Part shown: positions 1 to 7,719 of the stretch, piece after piece
Layout of the letters: every line of letters starts with the position of its first letter
Numbering within the stretch: position 1 is the first letter of the stretch
DNA from: Bacteriovorax stolpii
GTDB lineage: Bacteria > Bdellovibrionota > UBA1018
Assembly (NCBI GenBank): GCA_945860415.1
Contig: CAMAQA010000029.1
Coordinates: 1-33,169 of the forward strand
Length of the DNA: 33,169 bases
Direction of reading: 5' to 3'
Translations under genes and position numbers: made by a program
Notes under the pieces: generated by a model
Seen by the model: the letters and a program-made list of their open reading frames with translations, nothing else
What the model was told of the DNA's origin: nothing
Database searches by the model: none

Positions 1-1266
1 CTCTTCCAGCACGTCGAGAGACTTCAGTGCGGCACTGGAAAGATCCGTGTTGAGCCTGATGGAGACGCGGTGCCTGGAAGATGAGGCGTCGGATCCAGCC
101 TTGTCGTTGTCGCCCGCCTCAGGAATCTCCTCGAGGTCAGCCATCTCCATCAGCGTCAATATGAGCCGAGCCCCCTTGAGGATTTCGGAAGTCCGCAGGG
201 CACGCTCATCATTCAAGAGTTCGGGTGGTGGAACGATTCTTCGGGCTTCATGCAGATGCTGGGTGATGGAGAGATATTCAGCGCGCTCCTCCTCTCTCCA
301 TTGGTCAAAGGACTGCTGACAGGAGAGCTCATCGATCACCAGCAGGTCGCACTCTTTTGGGGCGTGCGACCAGAGCGAGGCACTCGTTTCATAGGCGAAT
401 GGAGCCCACGATTCCGAAAACTCGGGATGAATGCCGTCCATCGTCTGTTCGAGGATGGGATCTCGGATGGTGCGTGGAATACCGGCTTCGTCCGAATGCG
501 ATTTCAGGTTTTCGCGAAGGCGGACGACGGTCGATCGGTTGACCAGCACCTCACGGCAGGGAGAGACAAACACTGAGGCCAGTTCAGGCAGGGTCGTGCG
601 CTGGCTCTCCGGATCGAAGGGTCGGATCCGTTCGACGATATCGTCAAAAAGCTCGATCCGAATCGCGGGATGACCCTCGAGGGCCTCGGGCAGGTAAAGG
701 TCGATGATCTCGCCGCGGGCAGAAAAAGTTCCAGGATCCCCGACAGTATCGGCGCGGAGATATCCGCCCTGAAGAAGTCGCTCCATCAGTGACTCGCGCG
801 AGCGGCAGCTCTCGCCAACCGCCAGGCGGAACGAGTGCTGATCCCAGACCTGCGCAGGCACCGTTCTCAAGGCGGCACCCTGCAGGGTGGTCACCACGAG
901 AACCGGGTTTCGTTTTCCGCTGTGTCGATGTGAGGCCAGCCTTCCGAGGACCCCTGCCCGCTGAAGCCGGGTGCGGATCGAGGGGGTGATCGCCGAGTAG
1001 AGGCCCTTTTCGAATGTCGGAAAAACGAGGACATCAGGGTCCGGAGCATCCTTGGCGGGCAGCAGGAGCGCGAGAGCAGCAAGGTCTTCGGCAAGCTCCT
1101 GGCAGGCTTCATCGTCCGGGCAGACGATCACGGCACTTCTTCGGAACATTCGAGTGTATCGAAGAAGCGCCCATGCCTGTGCGCTACCGAGCACACCGGA
1201 GACCCGGATGGGCTCGGCGAGTTCGGAGCAGGATTTGAGTACGGCCTCGAGAGAACTTGCGAGCAT
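1..1266 (-). CDS. mfd: Transcription-repair coupling factor Mfd, N-terminal part (runs off left edge)
   Basis: Reading the minus strand from the ATG at 1266-1264 gives 422 codons with no stop before the window edge, so this is a 5' fragment of a longer gene. Mfd displaces stalled RNA polymerase and recruits UvrA in the cytoplasm. The recognisable part is the UvrB-homology module. Around residues 168-224 there is a GYLRADTVGDPGTFSARGEI block followed by an IELFDD...IRPFDPESQRT block, the signature by which Mfd resembles UvrB. The RNA-polymerase-interaction and helicase motor domains would lie outside the window. A GAGG Shine-Dalgarno (SD) sequence lies a few bases before the ATG. The gene is divergent from the nuo1 operon. 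UvrB itself is the alternative, but the N-terminus lacks the early Walker A motif of UvrB, which favours Mfd. Confidence 0.88.
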   Translation of the reverse strand, partial: MLASSLEAVLKSCSELAEPIRVSGVLGSAQAWALLRYTRMFRRSAVIVCPDDEACQELAEDLAALALLLPAKDAPDPDVLVFPTFEKGLYSAITPSIRTRLQRAGVLGRLASHRHSGKRNPVLVVTTLQGAALRTVPAQVWDQHSFRLAVGESCRSRESLMERLLQGGYLRADTVGDPGTFSARGEIIDLYLPEALEGHPAIRIELFDDIVERIRPFDPESQRTTLPELASVFVSPCREVLVNRSTVVRLRENLKSHSDEAGIPRTIRDPILEQTMDGIHPEFSESWAPFAYETSASLWSHAPKECDLLVIDELSCQQSFDQWREEERAEYLSITQHLHEARRIVPPPELLNDERALRTSEILKGARLILTLMEMADLEEIPEAGDNDKAGSDASSSRHRVSIRLNTDLSSAALKSLDVLEE

Positions 1267-1347
1267 AAATTCCTCAAGAATTTACAGACCTTGACACACT
1301 TTTTCAACTTCAGTAGCGTTTTTGAAAAATCAGGAGAGGGAGATCCT
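1267..1347. promoter_or_regulatory. Divergent promoter region between mfd and the nuo1 operon
   Basis: This 81-base intergenic space holds a perfect -35 hexamer TTGACA at 1291-1296 on the plus strand. The TAGCGT placed 17 bases downstream is only a weak -10. On the minus strand, TTGAAA (1307-1302) and TAAATT (1284-1279) are separated by exactly 17 bases and point towards mfd, but the start would then lie almost on top of the mfd ribosome site. A strong plus-strand ribosome site, AGGAGAGGG (1332-1340), precedes the nuoA1 ATG. It is the only sizeable non-coding gap upstream of the 24 nuo genes, so it is the likely main promoter. The exact start sites are not determined. Confidence 0.4.
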
Positions 1348-1785
1348 ATGGCCGGGATGGCCACTGAAAGCCAAGGCTGGTTTGCCTACTCGGTCCTGCT
1401 CGTTGTCGCATTGTCGGTGACGGTGGTGCCGCTCGTCTTGCAGATGATGGTTCGTCTGATCAGATCCAGGAAAGGCGTCACTCAAGATGCCCCTCGCGCT
1501 TCGTCGGCGGAGGCCTCCTCGATTTCTCGACTTCAGTCCTTGAACACACGATATTTCACCGCATCTCAGATCGGGGCCCTGGTCGCACTACCACTGATGC
1601 TTCTGGTGCCATTGATCGGGCCCGAGTCGGGCGGTTCCTGGCATGCGGCGATTCTGATGCTCGTTCTCTGCACCACCGGCGGATGTGCGCTCGTTTATGC
1701 GAACCGAAAGGGTGATCTTCGCTGGATCGACGCCATGGAGCACTCCCGTGATCCGGAAGATTTGCGGCGAGGTGTGGACGGGTGA
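1348..1785 (+). CDS. Divergent NuoA-like subunit of a complex I paralogue (nuo1)
   Basis: A predicted membrane protein of 145 residues with three hydrophobic segments (about residues 14-35, 70-92 and 101-122). Family membership rests on position (first of an A-B-D-H-I-J-K-L-M-N series) and on the C-terminal YANRKGDLRW, which matches the [10 protein letters not shown] end of the canonical NuoA in this window. In real NuoA the middle helix carries FDVE (E. coli Asp79 and Glu81, part of the proton route). Here the aligned residues are VALP, so both acids are gone, and the loop motif FECG is absent. ATG 1348 is chosen because AGGAGAGGG sits 7 bases upstream; a TTG at 1291 in frame lies inside the promoter. 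The stop overlaps the next gene. Confidence 0.75.
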   Translation: MAGMATESQGWFAYSVLLVVALSVTVVPLVLQMMVRLIRSRKGVTQDAPRASSAEASSISRLQSLNTRYFTASQIGALVALPLMLLVPLIGPESGGSWHAAILMLVLCTTGGCALVYANRKGDLRWIDAMEHSRDPEDLRRGVDG

Positions 1786-2300
1786 ATCACTGGTTGAACC
1801 GCAAGACGGGAGAACTGCTGGACTGGGCGCGCTCATCGGCTCTTCGGTATCACCTCGTCCGGGGAGTTTGCTGCGGGGATGAGTTCGTTCAGACCGTCGC
1901 GGCGAGATACGATCTCGAGCGTTTCGGGGCCCAACCCGAGAGCGACCATCGCGCGGCCGATGTGCTGGTGGTGCTGGGTACCGTCAGCATTCGGGCCGCT
2001 GGAGACCTGGAGCGGCTCTACCGCGAGATGCCCGAACCCAAGTGGGTGATGGCTGTAGGAACCTGTGCGTGCTCGGGCGGAGTATTTGCTCCAGCTTGTG
2101 GAGGAGAGGTGATCTCCGGAGTGGCAAGCGTGATACCGGTTGACGTCTTTGTTCCCGGATGTCCTCCGCGGCCCGAGGCAATCATCGATGGCTGGATCCT
2201 TCTGCAGAGGAAGGTTCGCGGGATCTCCGAGGTGACTCTGAATCGAAGGCGACGAGTGCCACGCGAGACCCTCCTTGAAGACGAATGGAGTGCCACATGA
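1782..2300 (+). CDS. NuoB-like Fe-S subunit (nuo1), N2 cluster ligands kept
   Basis: A protein of 172 residues homologous to NuoB, the peripheral subunit that holds the terminal [4Fe-4S] cluster N2. All four ligands are present: the tandem pair Cys30-Cys31, Cys95 in GTCACSGG, and Cys127 in PGCPP. The pattern lines up with Cys35-Cys36, Cys101 and Cys130 of the canonical NuoB at 11215. The family block PKWVMAVGTC and the VIPVDVFVPGCPP block are clear. It starts with GTG at 1782, overlapping the nuoA1 stop (GTGA), which implies translational coupling. There is an extra Cys97 and Cys106 not seen in the canonical copy. The kept cluster contrasts with the lost proton and quinone residues in the neighbouring subunits. 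Confidence 0.88.
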   Translation: MNHWLNRKTGELLDWARSSALRYHLVRGVCCGDEFVQTVAARYDLERFGAQPESDHRAADVLVVLGTVSIRAAGDLERLYREMPEPKWVMAVGTCACSGGVFAPACGGEVISGVASVIPVDVFVPGCPPRPEAIIDGWILLQRKVRGISEVTLNRRRRVPRETLLEDEWSAT

Positions 2301-3433
2301 GCACCCGAGTCGGTAGAGCTTCCGAGCAGGTTTCGGCCCGCCTGATAGAATGGACCGTGGGGCCATTCCACGCAATGCTACCCGGACCGATGAAGCTTTC
2401 GCTTCGGCTGGATGGAGAAGTGGTCCACTCCGCGGCGATCGAGGCCGGATTTGCTCGTCGAGGCATCGTGTCCGTGATGAAGCGATGCACCTGGAGCCAG
2501 GGAGTCGCAGTCATGGGACGGCTGGACCCGGAGGCCGCAATTTTCGGAGAGTGGGTGTTCTGTCTCGCGGCTGAAAAGGCCCTTGGCCTCGAGATTCCCG
2601 AGCGAGCAAGGGCCATCCGCATCCTGCTTGCCGAGTTGTCGAGAGTCTCTTCGCATCTTCACCAGCTTGCCCTCGTGGCGCGATCCGCGGGAGCGGAGCC
2701 CGTATTTCATTTCATGCTTCGCGAACGCGAGGCGGTCCTGGATCTGCTCGAGCTCGTGAGCGGCTCGCGCCATTCTCCCGGATTCCTTCGCTTTGGCGGA
2801 GTGCGCGAGGATGTCACGGAAGGATTCCTGGAGCGGCTCCAGGAGGTTTGCCAGCGGCTGCTGGAGCGAATTTCCGAATATAACGACCTGCTGACCTATA
2901 ACGAGGCCTTCGTGCGTCGGGTATCCGGGCGCGCAATCATCTCGCGAAATCTGGTTGCCCGGCATGGAATCTCCGGCGTGCCGTCGAGAGTCTTCGATCG
3001 GGGACAGGATCTGCGCTGGAGGGAGAAGTCCGGCTACGAGCTCGTACAGCACCAGAATCTTCCAGCAAACATCTCCTCAGGGGCTCCTGGAGATCTGCAC
3101 CAGCGGTTCGTGCTGAAGCTTCAGGAAATCATCCAAAGCGGACACCTCCTGCAGGAACTTTCGCAACACCTGCCAGCCGGTCCCCATCGGATAGGCGGAG
3201 ATTTTTCCCGCATTCCCGCAGGAAGGTTTTTCGCCGAGGTCGAGGCCCCTCGCGGCCGGTTGGACCTCGAGCTTCACTCCAACGGTGGAACGACGCCGCT
3301 GGATCTGCGTTTCAATACGCCGTCACAGCCGCTCTTGGCGGCACTACCGGAATTCATCGTCGGCGCACCGGTCGAGGACCTCGAACTTGCCCTTGCCAGC
3401 CTCGACCTTCAGATCGGCGAGGTGGATCAGTGA
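2297..3433 (+). CDS. NuoD-like 49 kDa subunit (nuo1), quinone-site residues lost
   Basis: A protein of 378 residues related to NuoD, the subunit forming the quinone head-group pocket beside cluster N2. It aligns without gaps to canonical NuoD over AAEKALG...RILLAELSR and ends IGEVDQ like NuoD. The two head-group residues of the family (His38 and Tyr87 in Thermus Nqo4) are both Pro here: Pro29 in GPFHAMLPG and Pro78 in RLDPEA. The canonical copy at 12308 keeps His52 and Tyr101. There are no paired CxxC motifs, so it is not a NiFe hydrogenase large subunit. It has no NuoC domain fused to it. The start is ATG 2297, overlapping the nuoB1 stop as ATGA; an in-frame ATG at 2285 is less likely. Confidence 0.85.
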   Translation: MSTRVGRASEQVSARLIEWTVGPFHAMLPGPMKLSLRLDGEVVHSAAIEAGFARRGIVSVMKRCTWSQGVAVMGRLDPEAAIFGEWVFCLAAEKALGLEIPERARAIRILLAELSRVSSHLHQLALVARSAGAEPVFHFMLREREAVLDLLELVSGSRHSPGFLRFGGVREDVTEGFLERLQEVCQRLLERISEYNDLLTYNEAFVRRVSGRAIISRNLVARHGISGVPSRVFDRGQDLRWREKSGYELVQHQNLPANISSGAPGDLHQRFVLKLQEIIQSGHLLQELSQHLPAGPHRIGGDFSRIPAGRFFAEVEAPRGRLDLELHSNGGTTPLDLRFNTPSQPLLAALPEFIVGAPVEDLELALASLDLQIGEVDQ

Positions 3434-4455
3434 TGGATCCGATGATGTGGCCAGATCGCCTCGAGAAAGCAGGAGCCCCGCTGCTCGGCACGCTCCTGGT
3501 TGGCACCTATTTTTCTCTATGGCTCGACTCAAAAATCGGTGCGGATCTTCAGGCTCGCGTGGGCCCGAATCGCGCCGGCAGGGCCGGGCTGCTTCAGCCG
3601 CTGGCCGACGCGCTTCGCCTCGTTTCGAAATCCCGAACGGTGGGCCAATCCAATCGGGCGCAATACTTCTGGTGGCTCCAGGGATTGCCGCTTTTCGCCA
3701 TGATCTCCGTGGTTCCAGCTGGCGCCGATGGACCCCTTCTGCAGGCGCCTTTCGCGATTTTTGCTCCAGTATTCCTGGGGCTGTGTTTTGCCTGGGTGGG
3801 TTTGCTGCTGGGCTGGCAGGCCGAAAAGATTGAGGGCCGGTTTGTTTCTGTTCGGCAGGCGGCCTTGTCACTTTCCGCAGCCCCGCCCGCCCTTCTTTCG
3901 ATTGCCATTGCCGGAATGACCGCAGGAGAATTTCAGTGGAGCCGGATCGACGCCGCCCAGGGATTCCTTCCCACGCAATGGCTGGCCTTTTCGAATCCGT
4001 TTACGTTCGTGGCAAGCATCATCTTCCTTGCTTCAGGCATGCTGGCATTCTCACTGCCTCCCTTCGCCTCCTCGAGTCGCGCTTCTTTTTCACTCGTCAT
4101 GGAGCTTCAGGGAACGTCGGGAATTCGCGAGGCCTGGATTCGACTCTCGCACCGCCTTGCCCCGATCTGCTGGTCATTGGTGGCGATCGGCGTCTTTTAC
4201 GGAGGCGCCCGGCTTCCGATCGCGATCGAGTCGCTGATTCAAGGCTCGTGGCTGGCCGGCCCGGCGCACTCCCTGGTGCTTGTCCTCAAGGTCATCGGGC
4301 TCCAGGTCGTGCTGACGATTGCATCACGGACACTTCCTGCGGTCCGCGCAGACCAGGCGCATGATTTCGCCTGGAGAGTGCTCAGTCCTGCGGCAATCCT
4401 GACTCTCGTTTTTTTCCGTCTGACTTCGATGGTGTTTTCCGGGGGCGGGCCATGA
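3433..4455 (+). CDS. NuoH-like membrane subunit (nuo1), acidic quinone loop neutralised
   Basis: A protein of 340 residues with about eight membrane segments, related to NuoH, the subunit that lines the quinone chamber and links it to the proton channels. The family block near the N-terminus is clear: QARVGPNRAGRAGLLQPLAD at residues 40-59. The conserved cytoplasmic loop, ETNRLPFDLPEGESE in the canonical copy, here reads AFSLPPFASSSRASF at about residues 205-219. The Glu, Arg, Asp and three further Glu of that loop are all replaced. The buried Glu of the QMISYE helix is also missing. The start is ATG 3433, which shares bases with the nuoD1 stop (TGATG); GTG 3430 is an alternative one codon earlier. 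Confidence 0.83.
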   Translation: MDPMMWPDRLEKAGAPLLGTLLVGTYFSLWLDSKIGADLQARVGPNRAGRAGLLQPLADALRLVSKSRTVGQSNRAQYFWWLQGLPLFAMISVVPAGADGPLLQAPFAIFAPVFLGLCFAWVGLLLGWQAEKIEGRFVSVRQAALSLSAAPPALLSIAIAGMTAGEFQWSRIDAAQGFLPTQWLAFSNPFTFVASIIFLASGMLAFSLPPFASSSRASFSLVMELQGTSGIREAWIRLSHRLAPICWSLVAIGVFYGGARLPIAIESLIQGSWLAGPAHSLVLVLKVIGLQVVLTIASRTLPAVRADQAHDFAWRVLSPAAILTLVFFRLTSMVFSGGGP

Positions 4456-4982
4456 AGAGCGCGTTTTTAGCGAGTTTCATTCGGTATTGGGCATCCGTCG
4501 GTCGAGCCATGGGATCCGTCGCCAAGGCCTTGCGAGCCGGGGCGGTCTATCTTCAGGCGGGAAATGAGTCGAAGAAGGAAGTCACGGAACAATATCCGGA
4601 TCCGGTTTCAGCGAGATCCTCCGAAGAACTTCCTGCGCGCACCAGGGGTCGCCTCAGGAATGAGATCCTGAAGTGCACCGGTTGCGGCGATTGCCAGAGG
4701 GCCTGTCCCACAGACTGTATCGAGATCGTCACGGAAGATGGGCCCAAGCCTGGAAAAAAATGGATTTCCACCTTCTCAGTCGACAATTCACGGTGCATTT
4801 TTTGCGGACTTTGTGTCGAGGTCTGCCAGCCGCAATCCCTGGCTCACGAGCGCGAGCATTTTACGGCCACCTCGAGCACGGCAGATCAGGTGGCGAAGTT
4901 CGGACGAGGCCCGGTTCCTTTAGCGCTGCGCGAGCTTTGGGAAAAGCAGCGGGAGCAAGCGGACAAAGGGGACTACCTGTGA
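4452..4982 (+). CDS. NuoI-like 2x[4Fe-4S] ferredoxin subunit (nuo1)
   Basis: A protein of 176 residues of the NuoI family, which wires electrons through clusters N6a and N6b towards NuoB. Both ligand sets are complete: Cys75-x2-Cys78-x2-Cys81-x3-Cys85-Pro and Cys115-x2-Cys118-x2-Cys121-x3-Cys125. The N-terminal 65 residues are longer than in the canonical copy (146 residues in total) and have no clear counterpart there. The second motif ends in Cys-Gln instead of Cys-Pro. ATG 4452 overlaps the nuoH1 stop (ATGA). The gene argues that this paralogue still moves electrons, or at least still needs clusters for folding. Confidence 0.9.
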   Translation: MKSAFLASFIRYWASVGRAMGSVAKALRAGAVYLQAGNESKKEVTEQYPDPVSARSSEELPARTRGRLRNEILKCTGCGDCQRACPTDCIEIVTEDGPKPGKKWISTFSVDNSRCIFCGLCVEVCQPQSLAHEREHFTATSSTADQVAKFGRGPVPLALRELWEKQREQADKGDYL

Positions 4983-5503
4983 ATCCCGTACTGACCATTG
5001 CATCAGCGGCGTTCATCGTGGCTTCAGCCCTGGCAATCTCCTTGGGGCGAGAGCCCCGTTGGTCGATCATCGCTTGGTGGGTGAATGGACTGGCATCGTC
5101 ATCTCTTCTCCTCTGCTTCGGCGCCGAGCTGCTGGCGGTCGTGATGGCGGTCAGCGTAACCGTGTGCTCCATTTTCTTTTTTCTTCATTCGGACACGTTT
5201 GGTGGCCTGAGTGGGGATGAGCGGGTGCAGGCAGGGCGGCTTCATCCAAGAATGATCTTTCCTCTCATTGTCAGCATCGGAGTGGGCCTGACGGTCATGG
5301 CACTGCTGAAGACGGCACTTTCGGAGGCCGTGCAGCTGCCAGGCGCCGCCTCTCGAGGAGAGACCTTCTTTGCCGAGGAGAGTTTCATCGCCTTTCAGCT
5401 GGTCGCACTCTTCGGCCTGGCCTCCGTCCTTGGCGCAGGGGTGATTGCACGCCCTGCGCGCAGGACCACGTTGCCGGGGAGCGATGGGGTCGGCAATGAT
5501 TGA
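4979..5503 (+). CDS. NuoJ-like membrane subunit (nuo1)
   Basis: A 174-residue hydrophobic protein with about five membrane segments, in the NuoJ position between I and K. Sequence support is modest: the last segment (ALFGLASVLGAGVIARP) resembles the [15 protein letters not shown] end of canonical NuoJ. In canonical NuoJ the third helix carries a YAGAIMVLF motif, whose bulge changes shape in coupling. Here the aligned stretch is MAVSVTVCS, so the Tyr and Gly are gone. It starts with GTG at 4979, overlapping the nuoI1 stop. The call leans on gene order as much as on sequence. Confidence 0.7.
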   Translation: MNPVLTIASAAFIVASALAISLGREPRWSIIAWWVNGLASSSLLLCFGAELLAVVMAVSVTVCSIFFFLHSDTFGGLSGDERVQAGRLHPRMIFPLIVSIGVGLTVMALLKTALSEAVQLPGAASRGETFFAEESFIAFQLVALFGLASVLGAGVIARPARRTTLPGSDGVGND

Positions 5504-5804
5504 ACTCATTGGAGTCGTATTTGGTCTGGGATTCTTCGGTCTGCTGGTTCAGAGGAGCGTTGTTGGCGCTCTGCTCAGTCTTCAGGTGATGACCACCGCA
5601 GCGATCCTCGCGCTGGTCCTGCTTGCAGGATCGGGAGATGAGGCAAGAGTGTCGACAGCAATGGTCGGGCGTGCTCGCGATGCCGGACTGGTGTTCATGA
5701 TCATTTTCCAGATTCAGTCTGTGGCGGCGCTGGCCTTTGTCACGCGTCTTCATTACCTGCGGCTGAAGTCGGGAGTGGCCGACCTGACCACGATGAGGAA
5801 CTGA
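5496..5804 (+). CDS. NuoK-like membrane subunit (nuo1), both channel Glu replaced by Gln
   Basis: A protein of 102 residues with three membrane segments, related to NuoK/MrpC. GLGFFGLLVQR matches GLFGLLVRR of the canonical NuoK at 18867. NuoK normally has two buried glutamates (E. coli Glu36 and Glu72) needed for proton transfer. The canonical copy has MSIELM and AAAESAVG. Here the same places read LSLQVM (Gln30, codon cag) and QIQSVAA (Gln74, codon cag). The loop between them is about eight residues longer than in the canonical protein. ATG 5496 overlaps the nuoJ1 stop by eight bases; ATG 5484 is an in-frame alternative adding four residues. Confidence 0.83.
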   Translation: MIELIGVVFGLGFFGLLVQRSVVGALLSLQVMTTAAILALVLLAGSGDEARVSTAMVGRARDAGLVFMIIFQIQSVAALAFVTRLHYLRLKSGVADLTTMRN

Positions 5805-5805
5805 A

Positions 5806-7710
5806 ATGGCTTCGAGCACCCTTTTTCCCTGGATCCTGATCTTCAGTTCCGCAAGCGCCCTGATTTTTGGAGTCCAGCTCGTGGCTTTTCCTCGGGCAAG
5901 CAGGACCTCTCGTTCCACACTCGCCATTCTCTCGTGGGCCGCCTTCCTTGGGATGATCGGGGCGGGAATGTGGACCCTGAGCGAAACTCCCTCGGGCATG
6001 GTCTGGAGCACAGACTTCTTCTCGCTGAATGGCTCTCTCGTTGCTCGCCTCGGACTGGAGCTGAGTGTCCTTGGATTGCTGGGCTGCTGGCTGGTGGCGC
6101 TGCTGTACGGCTACGTGTATTTCCTGGAGCCTCTATTGGGGTCGCCAGGATCCTGGCTTCATCATCCCTCGGCCATTCTGGCCATATCGTCGATCGCATT
6201 GTCCTGGTTTTCATCCAGTCTCTGGAGCTCTTTGCTGGCCCAGGTTCTCGCCACCCTTTCCGGATGGCTCATTCTCTCGGTGTTGTCGGCAGGCAGGAAC
6301 GAAACAGGCCAGGCGTTTTCCAGGATAGCCGTCACCTTCCTTCGCGAGCGAGGCATTGGAATCGCCCTGGTCGTTCTCGGAGCTGGAGTCTGTGCAGCGT
6401 TCGGGGCGGAGATGGACTGGGCACGGATTGCTCCTGGGCAGATCCCAGAAACCGGCGCTCTTCTGATCCTCCTTGGCAGCCTGCTGCAGCTTCAGCTTTT
6501 TCCGACGATGTCCTGGGGGACAAGAACATCCGGCCAGAGCACCCTGCCCACGACGAGTCTGCTGCTGATCGGCAATCCCTCCGCCTGGGCGTCATTTGCA
6601 CTGATCCATCGAATGGTTCAGGTCGAGGCGATCCATCCGCAGATCGGACTGGCCATTGCCCTTCCTCTCGTGCTTCTCACTGCCGTTTCAGCTCTTGGAA
6701 AAACGCACCTTCAGAGCGCCTTTGGAATACTCGCGTCCGCGATCGCGGGAATGAGCGCAGCAGTCCTCCTGGGCGCAGGACCGAGGGCCGGAGGAACGGC
6801 ATTCATTACCTCACAGCTGGGAATTTGGGCGCTGGCCCTTTTTCTGCGTCGTTCACCGAAAGGCAGGGACTCGGGCGCCCTTCGCGTCGCTGGCGCGATC
6901 CTGGTGGTGGCCATGCTTGGGGGCCCTGGTTTCGCTTCCGCGGGAGTGCTGCTGCGGCTCGTGGAATCAGCCGAAGGAATCGCCCTTCAGGGCCTTGCCG
7001 CAATGGCGTGGGTTGTGCTGTCGCTTGCAGCAATGAGGGTCGTCGCCTTGCGGCCCGCGGCAATCTCGCAGGATGTTTCCGAACTACTTCGAATTTCCGA
7101 GGATACCTCACCGAGTTGGAGGATCTCTCCCCTGGCAATCGCCGTTCTGATGTCAATTGCCGTTCTCTGGACTGGGGGTCTTACTGGCCCGCTGTCGCCA
7201 GCGGATGCAGCCCCATGGGGGCCGGACTGGTCGACACAGCTTTTCGGCACCGGGCCGGGGTCATCCGATTCTGCGATTCACACGGCACTCTGGGGTTGGA
7301 TGCTCGCGCTCGTGGTTCTGGTTGCAGCAGGAGCACCCGAAAGTCTTGCGAAGATGCAGCTGAACTTCCTGTCAGTTCCGGCCGATGGATACGGATTATC
7401 CCGGCTCATGGGAGGAGTACTTTCGTTTGCAGTGGCCGTAGTGGAGCGAGTGACGGCTATTCATCGAGACCTTGTCGCACGGAGGCTGTTTCAAGCGGGT
7501 CTGCGCAGCTTAACGTGGCTTTGCGCGGCCATTGCCCGCGCGGATCGTTGGATTCTCGACAGGCTCGATCGAGCCTGTCGGGAGCTCGTCGAGGTTCCTG
7601 CCAAGGGATTGCAGCTGATGCAGTCTGGCAGCATCCAGTTCTACATTTTGTTTACGGTTGGATTCACTTTGGCCCTGTTGCTACATTTCATCAGCCAACT
7701 GAAAATTTGA
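5806..7710 (+). CDS. NuoL-like antiporter-family subunit (nuo1), charge-depleted
   Basis: A 634-residue, very hydrophobic protein in the NuoL position; canonical NuoL here has 655. The C-terminus keeps the NuoL-specific design: an amphipathic stretch followed by LMQSGSIQFYILF, matching VMQTGSVQTYAIM, so the long lateral helix is probably present. The proton-channel residues are gone. There is no acidic residue across 126-163, where TM5 should carry WEG. GKSAQIPL of TM7 is GSLLQLQL (Ser225 for Lys229). The DIKK of the central channel reads HLQS, and FFSKDE of TM12 reads AGVLLR. It starts one base after the nuoK1 stop. It is the most diverged of the ten subunits, so the family call rests on order, length and the C-terminus. 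Confidence 0.75.
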   Translation: MASSTLFPWILIFSSASALIFGVQLVAFPRASRTSRSTLAILSWAAFLGMIGAGMWTLSETPSGMVWSTDFFSLNGSLVARLGLELSVLGLLGCWLVALLYGYVYFLEPLLGSPGSWLHHPSAILAISSIALSWFSSSLWSSLLAQVLATLSGWLILSVLSAGRNETGQAFSRIAVTFLRERGIGIALVVLGAGVCAAFGAEMDWARIAPGQIPETGALLILLGSLLQLQLFPTMSWGTRTSGQSTLPTTSLLLIGNPSAWASFALIHRMVQVEAIHPQIGLAIALPLVLLTAVSALGKTHLQSAFGILASAIAGMSAAVLLGAGPRAGGTAFITSQLGIWALALFLRRSPKGRDSGALRVAGAILVVAMLGGPGFASAGVLLRLVESAEGIALQGLAAMAWVVLSLAAMRVVALRPAAISQDVSELLRISEDTSPSWRISPLAIAVLMSIAVLWTGGLTGPLSPADAAPWGPDWSTQLFGTGPGSSDSAIHTALWGWMLALVVLVAAGAPESLAKMQLNFLSVPADGYGLSRLMGGVLSFAVAVVERVTAIHRDLVARRLFQAGLRSLTWLCAAIARADRWILDRLDRACRELVEVPAKGLQLMQSGSIQFYILFTVGFTLALLLHFISQLKI

Positions 7711-7719
7711 GGATAGAAC

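Noticed and set aside
1..673. Several plus-strand frames in the first 1.2 kb
   Set aside because: They lie opposite an uninterrupted 422-codon minus-strand frame with clear Mfd/UvrB-type blocks.
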